From: Sphingobacteriales bacterium
GTDB taxonomy: Bacteria > Bacteroidota > Bacteroidia > Chitinophagales > UBA2359
Length of the DNA: 64,000 nucleotides
Direction: 5' to 3'
NCBI GenBank assembly: GCA_016700115.1
Contig: CP064999.1
Coordinates: 3,658,001 to 3,722,000 of the forward strand
Numbering within the stretch: position 1 is the stretch's first letter; every line of letters starts with the position of its first letter. Below, in pieces: positions 61,201-64,000 of the stretch. The position numbers were made by a program, and so were the translations under genes. The notes under the pieces were generated by a model that was given only the letters and a program-made list of their open reading frames with translations, did no database searches and had not been told where the DNA came from.

Positions 61201-64000
61201 CAGAAGTAGCGCAAACGGTTTGATCAGGACCTGCATTGGCAGTGGTAAAGTCATCACGAGTGATAACCACTTCATCTTGAGAATCGGTACAAACCCCATT
61301 TAGTAATGTCCAACGGAAAGTGTTTGCACCCAATCCAAGTCCGGTTACTGGTGAAGTCGAGCTGTTGGCATTAGTAAAAGTTCCTGAACCGGAAACTACT
61401 GACCATGTGCCTGTTCCTGTTGCAGGAGTATTGGCAGCAAGGGTTGTAGAAGTAGCGCAAACGGTTTGGTCAGGACCTGCATTGGCGGTGGTTAAGTCGT
61501 TACGAGTGATGACCACATCATCTTGAGAATCAGTACAAACCCCATTTAGTAATGTCCAACGGAAGGTGTTTGCGCCCAAACCAAGTCCGGTTACCGTTGA
61601 AGTCGGGCTATTGGCATTGGTGAAAGTTCCTGTACCTGAAACTACTGTCCATGTTCCTGTTCCTGTTGCAGGAGTATTGGCAGCAAGGGTTGCAGAAGTA
61701 GCGCAAACGGTTTGATCAGGACCTGCGTTGGCAGTGGTTAAGTCATCACGAGTGATTACCACATCATCTTGAGAATCGGTACAAACCCCATTTAGTAATG
61801 TCCAACGGAAGGTGTTTGCACCCAAACCAAGACCTGTTACCGTTGAAGTCGGGCTATTGGCATTGGTGAAAGTTCCAGCACCTGAAATGACCGACCATGT
61901 GCCTGTTCCTGTTGCAGGAGCATTGGCAGCAAGTGTAGCAGAAGTAGCGCAAACGGTTTGATCAGAACCTGCGTTGGCGGTGGTAAAGTCATCACGAGTG
62001 ATGACCACTTCATCTTGAGAATCAGCGCAAACTCCATTGGGTAATGTCCAACGGAAAGTGTTTGCACCCAAACCAAGACTTGTTACTGTTGAAGTCGGGC
62101 TATTGGCATTGGTGAAAGTTCCGGTACCTGATACAACTGACCATGTACCTGTTCCTGTTGCAGGAGTATTGGCAGCAAGCGTAGCAGAAGTAGCACAAAC
62201 GGTTTGGTCAGGACCTGCATTGGCGGTGGTAAAGTTATCAACTGTAACTAATACAGAAGCACAAGTTGTTGTGTTACAAGTGCCGGCGTATCTAACAAAA
62301 TATACGGTATTTGCAGTAGGAGTAACAATGATACTATTTCCGTTTCCTATAAAAGTTCCTCCACAAGAACCAGAGAACCATTGGGCAACAGCTCCTGAAC
62401 CGGCACTACCTCCTGATAATGTAAGTGTGGTATTGCTTCCGTTACAAATTGTGGTTGTTCCTGAAACGCCTGTAGGTGCAGTTGACAATGTATTTGTAGT
62501 GCCAACACTGAAAGTAGAAGTTGCAGAACAACCATTTGCATCAGTAACTGTAACAGTATAATTTCCTGCACAAAGTCCACTTATATCTTCAGTTGAGGAT
62601 CCATTCGACCAAGAATAAGTATAGGCATTTCCACCCGAACCCGATAAAGCGTATTTAGTTGCCAGGTAATTTCTTACTCCTTGAAGTTCAAAAGCAGTCA
62701 GTACACGGTTGTATATGATAATTTCAGAAATATCTCCATCAGACATTTCACTCAAACCATTATTCCATCCATTTAGTTGTAATTGCCCAATACCGGAAAC
62801 ACCGCCTGAATTTGATGCAATTAATGTTGAGAAATCGTAGAATGATGTCAAACTACCGGTTCCTGTAGCGTGGTAAATATGTGGAAGATTATCCGGAGTA
62901 GGACCGCTTGCTGATGTAACCCAACCATTTGCATGCATAACATTTTGATTTCCACCCCAATATCCTAACAACCAGTTTGTGTTTGCAGAAGAAAGTAGCC
63001 TTGAATCAGAACCATTATTCATTTTGGAAATTGTGAATATGGTATATGGGGTATTGAAATTCACTGACGAAGTCATATACTGAGAAGTATTAAATCTCAA
63101 AACAGGTTTTCCATTTATGACACTATTTACCCAGGTTGGGCGATTATTTACATTGTTTTGAGAAATATGATTAACTAATCCACTGAGATCAGACCATTGA
63201 AATATTCCCGAGTTCAAATCACGCAATATTCCATTATCACTGTTTAGCCATAACGTTAGGTTTGAAGATAATCCAACTGCATTTGGTTGTTTAGCTAAAG
63301 GGGTTCCACCGCTAACTGTTAAATTTATTGACCCATCACAAATTCCGGGACACGATGCATTGCTTACGGAGGCTGACAGCCCAATAGAGGATGGTTGAGA
63401 AACGGTACCTGATGCAGTAATTGTACATCCCGATGCGGCTGTTATTGTAACGGTATAAGTACCGGGAGGGCGACCTGTAACGACTGCGGTAGTTTGACCA
63501 CCGGGAGACCAAAGATAAGTATAAGGGGTTGTTCCACCGGTAACATTTGCCGAAACTACGCCATTACTACCACCGTTACAAGTTACATTTGTCGTTCCAA
63601 CTGAGGCACTTAATGTATTTACAGTTACTATAACTGATGCGCAAGTAGTCGTGTTGCAAGTTCCTGCATATCGAACAAAATAAGTTGTATTTGATGATGG
63701 TGAAACAAAAATGCTGTTCCCTGTTCCGACCAATGTGCCTCCACATGAACCGGTAAACCATTCTGCTACTGCACCGGTACCGATTGTTCCGCCTGAAACA
63801 GTTAAAGTAGTAACACCTCCATTGCAAGCGTAAAGAGAACCTGAGACTCCGGTTGGTGCTACTGAAGGAGTAAATGGTGATGAAGTTACGTTTAACTGCA
63901 AATTACCGGTTGAACTGCTACTATAATAACTGCCTACTGTGATATAATAAATAGTGCCGGATGTTGCTGTCCAACTTACTCCTGCATAATTTGAAGTACA
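52235..64000 (-). CDS. Giant secreted repeat protein, 5' end beyond window, no sorting domain
   Basis: The frame is open from the right edge (3921 residues seen), so the signal peptide is not in the window; the codon at 63901 is a TTG inside the frame. From the N-terminal side: an Ig-like unit (APTGVSG, WFTGSCGG), a SprB-like repeat, a second SprB-like repeat split by a LamG-like domain (~62640-63300), a second Ig-like unit, then 19 near-identical 82-residue repeats (~57565-62235) with DQTVCATSATLAAN, SGTGTFTNANSP and NGVCADSQDDVVITR. A third Ig-like unit, two copies of a YGQVYEPG/CPYQYGGY module, HYR-type repeats and PKD-like repeats follow. It ends at ILTDNNGCSP, the end of a repeat, with no T9SS or gliding-type sorting domain. 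It is presumably an adhesin-like surface protein. Confidence 0.9.
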   Translation of the reverse strand, partial: CTSNYAGVSWTATSGTIYYITVGSYYSSSSTGNLQLNVTSSPFTPSVAPTGVSGSLYACNGGVTTLTVSGGTIGTGAVAEWFTGSCGGTLVGTGNSIFVSPSSNTTYFVRYAGTCNTTTCASVIVTVNTLSASVGTTNVTCNGGSNGVVSANVTGGTTPYTYLWSPGGQTTAVVTGRPPGTYTVTITAASGCTITASGTVSQPSSIGLSASVSNASCPGICDGSINLTVSGGTPLAKQPNAVGLSSNLTLWLNSDNGILRDLNSGIFQWSDLSGLVNHISQNNVNNRPTWVNSVINGKPVLRFNTSQYMTSSVNFNTPYTIFTISKMNNGSDSRLLSSANTNWLLGYWGGNQNVMHANGWVTSASGPTPDNLPHIYHATGTGSLTSFYDFSTLIASNSGGVSGIGQLQLNGWNNGLSEMSDGDISEIIIYNRVLTAFELQGVRNYLATKYALSGSGGNAYTYSWSNGSSTEDISGLCAGNYTVTVTDANGCSATSTFSVGTTNTLSTAPTGVSGTTTICNGSNTTLTLSGGSAGSGAVAQWFSGSCGGTFIGNGNSIIVTPTANTVYFVRYAGTCNTTTCASVLVTVDNFTTANAGPDQTVCATSATLAANTPATGTGTWSVVSGTGTFTNANSPTSTVTSLGLGANTFRWTLPNGVCADSQDEVVITRDDFTTANAGSDQTVCATSATLAANAPATGTGTWSVISGAGTFTNANSPTSTVTGLGLGANTFRWTLLNGVCTDSQDDVVITRDDLTTANAGPDQTVCATSATLAANTPATGTGTWTVVSGTGTFTNANSPTSTVTGLGLGANTFRWTLLNGVCTDSQDDVVITRNDLTTANAGPDQTVCATSTTLAANTPATGTGTWSVVSGSGTFTNANSSTSPVTGLGLGANTFRWTLLNGVCTDSQDEVVITRDDFTTANAGPDQTVCATSATLAANTPATGTGTWTVVSGTGTFTNANSPTSTVTGLSLGANTFRWTLPNGVCTDSQDDVIITRDDLTTANAGPDQTVCATSATLAANTPATGTGTWSVVSGTGTFTNANSPTSPVTGLGLGANTFRWTLPNGVCADSQDDVVITRDDLTTANAGSDQTICATSATLAANTPATGTGTWSVVSGTGTFTNANSPTSTVTGLSLGANTFRWTLPNGVCADSQDDVVITRDDLTTANAGPDQTVCATSATLAANAPATGTGTWSVISGAGTFTNANSPTSTVTGLGLGANTFRWTLPNGVCTDSQDDVVITRNDFTAANAGSDQTVCSTSATLAANTPATGTGTWSVVSGSGTFTNANSPTSTVTGLGLGANTFRWTLPNGVCTDSQDDVVITRDDFTTANAGPDQTVCATSATLAANTPATGTGTWTVISGAGTFTNANSPTSTVTGLGLGANTFRWNLPNGVCTDSQDDVVITRNDFTAANAGSDQTVCATSATLAANTPATGIGTWTVVSGTGTFTNANSPTSPVTGLGLGANTFRWTLPNGVCTDSQDDVVITRDDLTTANAGSDQTICATSATLAANTPATGTGTWTVVSGTGTFTNANSPTSPVTGLGLGANTFRWTLPNGVCADSQDEVVITRDDLTTANAGSDQTVCATSATLAANTPATGTGTWSVISGAGTFTNANSPTSTVTGLGLGANTFRWTLPNGVCADSQDDVVITRDDLTTANAGPDQTVCATSATLAANTPATGTGTWSVISGAGTFTNANSPTSPVTGLGLGVNTFRWTLPNGVCTDSQDDVVITRDDLTTANAGSDQTVCATFATLAANSPATGTGTWTVISGAGTFTNANSPTSTVTGLGLGANTFRWTLPNGVCADSQDDVVITRDEFSTANAGSDQTICATSATLAANTPATGTGTWSVISGSGTFTNANSPTSTVTGLGLGANTFRWTLPNGVCTDSQDDVVITRDDLTTANAGSDQTICATSATLAANTPATGTGTWSVVSGTGTFTNANSSTSTVTGLGLGANTFRWTLPNGVCADSQDDVVITRDDFTTANAGPDQTVCATSATLAANTPATGTGTWTVVSGTGTFTNANSPTSTVTGLGLGANTFRWTLPNGVCADSQDDVVITRDDLTTANAGPDQTVCATSATLAANTPATGTGTWSVVSGSGTFTNANSPTSPVTGLGLGANTFRWTLPNGVCADSQDDVVVSRNDPSIAPTGISGVSTICDGSSTTLTVTGGTLGTGAAIQWFTGSCGGISAGTGNSITVSPASNTTYYVRYSGDCNTTTCASLLITVNSLHTLSLTSGSPTQTVCENAAIGNIVYAVGGGATSANVSGLPSGVTGMFSSGNFTISGTPSVSGVFNYTVTTSGNSCPVITSSGTITVISPIDYANLQFPNTASICSNGSLLVYGQVYEPGITEPAGVGTGLSAQIGYHTSNTNPNTWTNWSPASFNVQVGNNDEFTGTLSGLSPGTYFYTFRYSLNGCPYQYGGYPNGFWNGTTQTSGTLTVFGTIITSGAVGGSASLTQCVGGNPASFNVGAPSGGNGSYTYQWEQSSGCTGTWINATAEDGNTTSLSFNPPALNTVGSMCYRLKITDGCNSIAYSNTKSYTVVSDPVSQTIVPTLVSGSTLCLGEDVSATFTGGTGGTGTVVDVYEFSINGGVVWNSYTPGTTITATLSMLGSNTIQIRTRRTATGTGCGDGIYNTVSYSVNQLDYFNLQHPSNGTICASTGVLTIYGQVYEPGVTPGAGLQGANIVAELGYHTANTNPNTWTNWQPANFNPAGGGTNNDEYLFNLTGLSGGTYYYTYRYKINSCPYQYGGYSSGGGGTWDGITNVSGELTVLNQVNFGTINNGNESICLGDDPSDITLSSLPSGGQNSFSYQWYYQDGIVTCPTGTNTSGWTIIPGANSNSYNPPSGLTVSRTYALMVDATGSPDCGLPTWASGCRQVTVNVCCISPTSLTYSTNPVNYCSGFPITNNLATVNGTSPHTFTVSPTLPNGLTLNTGNGTISGTPNTPTAASNYLITATNACGFTTTTLNLAVTAPDCTIIGNNGPVCPVSSQVYTAPSGMSSYLWSVSGNAIISGAANNSSVNVVAGNICNDSFTINLTVTDSNGCTSACSKTVNVADSVAPVFTACPASSLILGCNPAAINSLQAISDAGAVTDNCNSPALTATGATVNNTGCNYSQIWTVTATDVCNNSSNCSITYSWIQDVVKPVITTANSNQNLGCNPTITPPLFSGTDNCEGSILPVVTTSGASNTGCMFSQSWTANYTDACGNVADAVTITYTWTIDGTPPTAGNPAPITLSGCNGSFPAPDITMVTDEADNCLGPITVAFAGDGTPSLSGCTETTVRTYSVTDVCGKSITVSQNLIRTIDTTPPSFTYPAPVSQTADTGSCEASVVITAPVATDNCGTPAMAGVRSDLASLNDVYPVGTVVITWTATDNCGNSSTCNQSVLITDNEIPVLSNCPSDIVACENTSTISYTLPSASDNCSGAVVNQISGLTSGAIFPVGITTNTFRTVDLAGNSSAPCSFNVTILENPTGGSIDLTEFCSGASAVATINGVSLATQYLWNLPPSLSGSSTSNSITLSGTIAGSYNITVTPQNVSGSTVCNGTPVTGTVIVHPIPTVAITNNDPVICTGGVTDIVLSNSPANITGTLFNWTRDISTVVTGTNSANGVSGPIAIALSHSETTEQAVNFTITPVANGCPGDAAQTLVTVKPELTVETQPVNVTVCAGNGAVLNVAVSGGAGNITYQWQYFGGLTWDNVVNGTPGGAVYTNQNTAMVNVGNITSAGVHQFRCVIAASGEGCESVVSNPATVTINTNPTPAFLTPALSVCTNSDHTYTLNSVYSNYIWTINGGTVTGGGGINDNFVSVHWGLAGSGSVSVTVADGNSCTGIVSENITINSRPSVTYCQNPDYCQINEGSVLLNIQGGALPYTLSWTPNHGLPNPPVIINSAGNFTISGLHGNTDYIFILTDNNGCSP
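57565..62235 (-). repeat. 19 tandem 246-bp coding repeats
   Basis: Nineteen units of 82 codons lie head to tail inside the giant gene. They differ mainly at a few positions: S/T in TGTW[ST]V, V/I in SVxSG, A/S/T in SGxG, and A/T in GVC[AT]DS. Near-identity at the DNA level suggests recent amplification or gene conversion. Such a region is liable to collapse in assembly, so the true number may differ. Confidence 0.93.
62640..63300 (-). other. LamG-like domain nested in a SprB-type repeat
   Basis: About 215 residues with LTLWLNSDNGI, QWSDLSGLVNHISQ, NGKPVLRF and GDISEIIIYNRVLTAFELQ, the pattern of concanavalin A-like LamG domains. The flanks GSINLTVSGGTP and YTYSWSNGSSTEDISGLCAG are the two halves of one SprB-type repeat. 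The domain therefore sits in a loop of that repeat. Confidence 0.7.

Noticed and set aside
57381..62561. Plus- and minus-strand frames within the 19-unit repeat region
   Set aside because: Their recurrence every 246 bp follows the real frame; they have no independent support.
1..64000. tRNA, rRNA or riboswitch
   Set aside because: None was recognised on inspection; a covariance search was not possible.

Overview
The window looks like a chromosome segment of a Bacteroidota bacterium, probably a saprospira/chitinophaga-like lineage. DNA is AT-rich. Several candidate promoters carry the Bacteroidota -7 motif TAnnTTTG, and starts lack clear Shine-Dalgarno sequences. Three proteins end in a type IX secretion (T9SS) C-terminal sorting domain, and very large secreted proteins are built from HYR, PKD/Ig-like and SprB-like repeats. 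No rRNA or tRNA gene was recognised.

Layout. 1-2261: a CbxX-type AAA ATPase (C-terminus beyond the window) and a secreted DUF1036-like protein, both on the minus strand. 2500-4637: a 21-bp minisatellite split by an IS256-family element whose transposase is frameshifted. 4868-14218: housekeeping and metabolic genes: mdh-glnS, a PP2C-like phosphatase fused to TPRs, a lipoprotein hydrolase, a Rieske oxygenase/hotdog thioesterase pair, a TPMT-like methyltransferase and a membrane-anchored coiled-coil protein. 14271-15722: a polytopic GT-C-like membrane protein. 16084-29298: a 4404-residue secreted T9SS protein. 29613-31364: a formyltransferase/polysaccharide deacetylase pair. 31798-46753: a phasin-like protein, MscL, a CbpA-type DnaJ, ClpB, a GNAT, a WecE-like aminotransferase, a small T9SS protein, an RluA-type pseudouridine synthase, RdgB, PBP1A, TerC, and two poorly characterised proteins. 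47015-47581: a second, unrelated 21-bp minisatellite. 47849-64000: two adjacent minus-strand genes for giant secreted proteins, of 1424 and more than 3921 residues. The second runs off the right edge, contains 19 near-identical 82-residue repeats, and has no sorting domain at its C-terminus.

How the genes work together. mdh-glnS, rluA-rdgB, the Rieske/thioesterase pair and the deacetylase/formyltransferase pair are compact co-directional units. The deacetylase, formyltransferase, WecE-like and GT-C-like genes suggest surface polysaccharide synthesis. The T9SS proteins suggest a surface rich in long adhesin-like molecules. clpB and cbpA are adjacent chaperone genes.

Most unusual points: (i) two arrays of unrelated sequence that share a 21-bp period and about 27 copies, with A-runs spaced to match the DNA helical turn; (ii) an 80-bp element repeated about 150 bp downstream of two T9SS genes; (iii) three apparent single-base frameshifts (transposase, cbpA, signal peptide of a T9SS protein), two of them in homopolymers; (iv) a giant protein that stops without a sorting signal; (v) a LamG-like domain inserted inside a SprB-type repeat.
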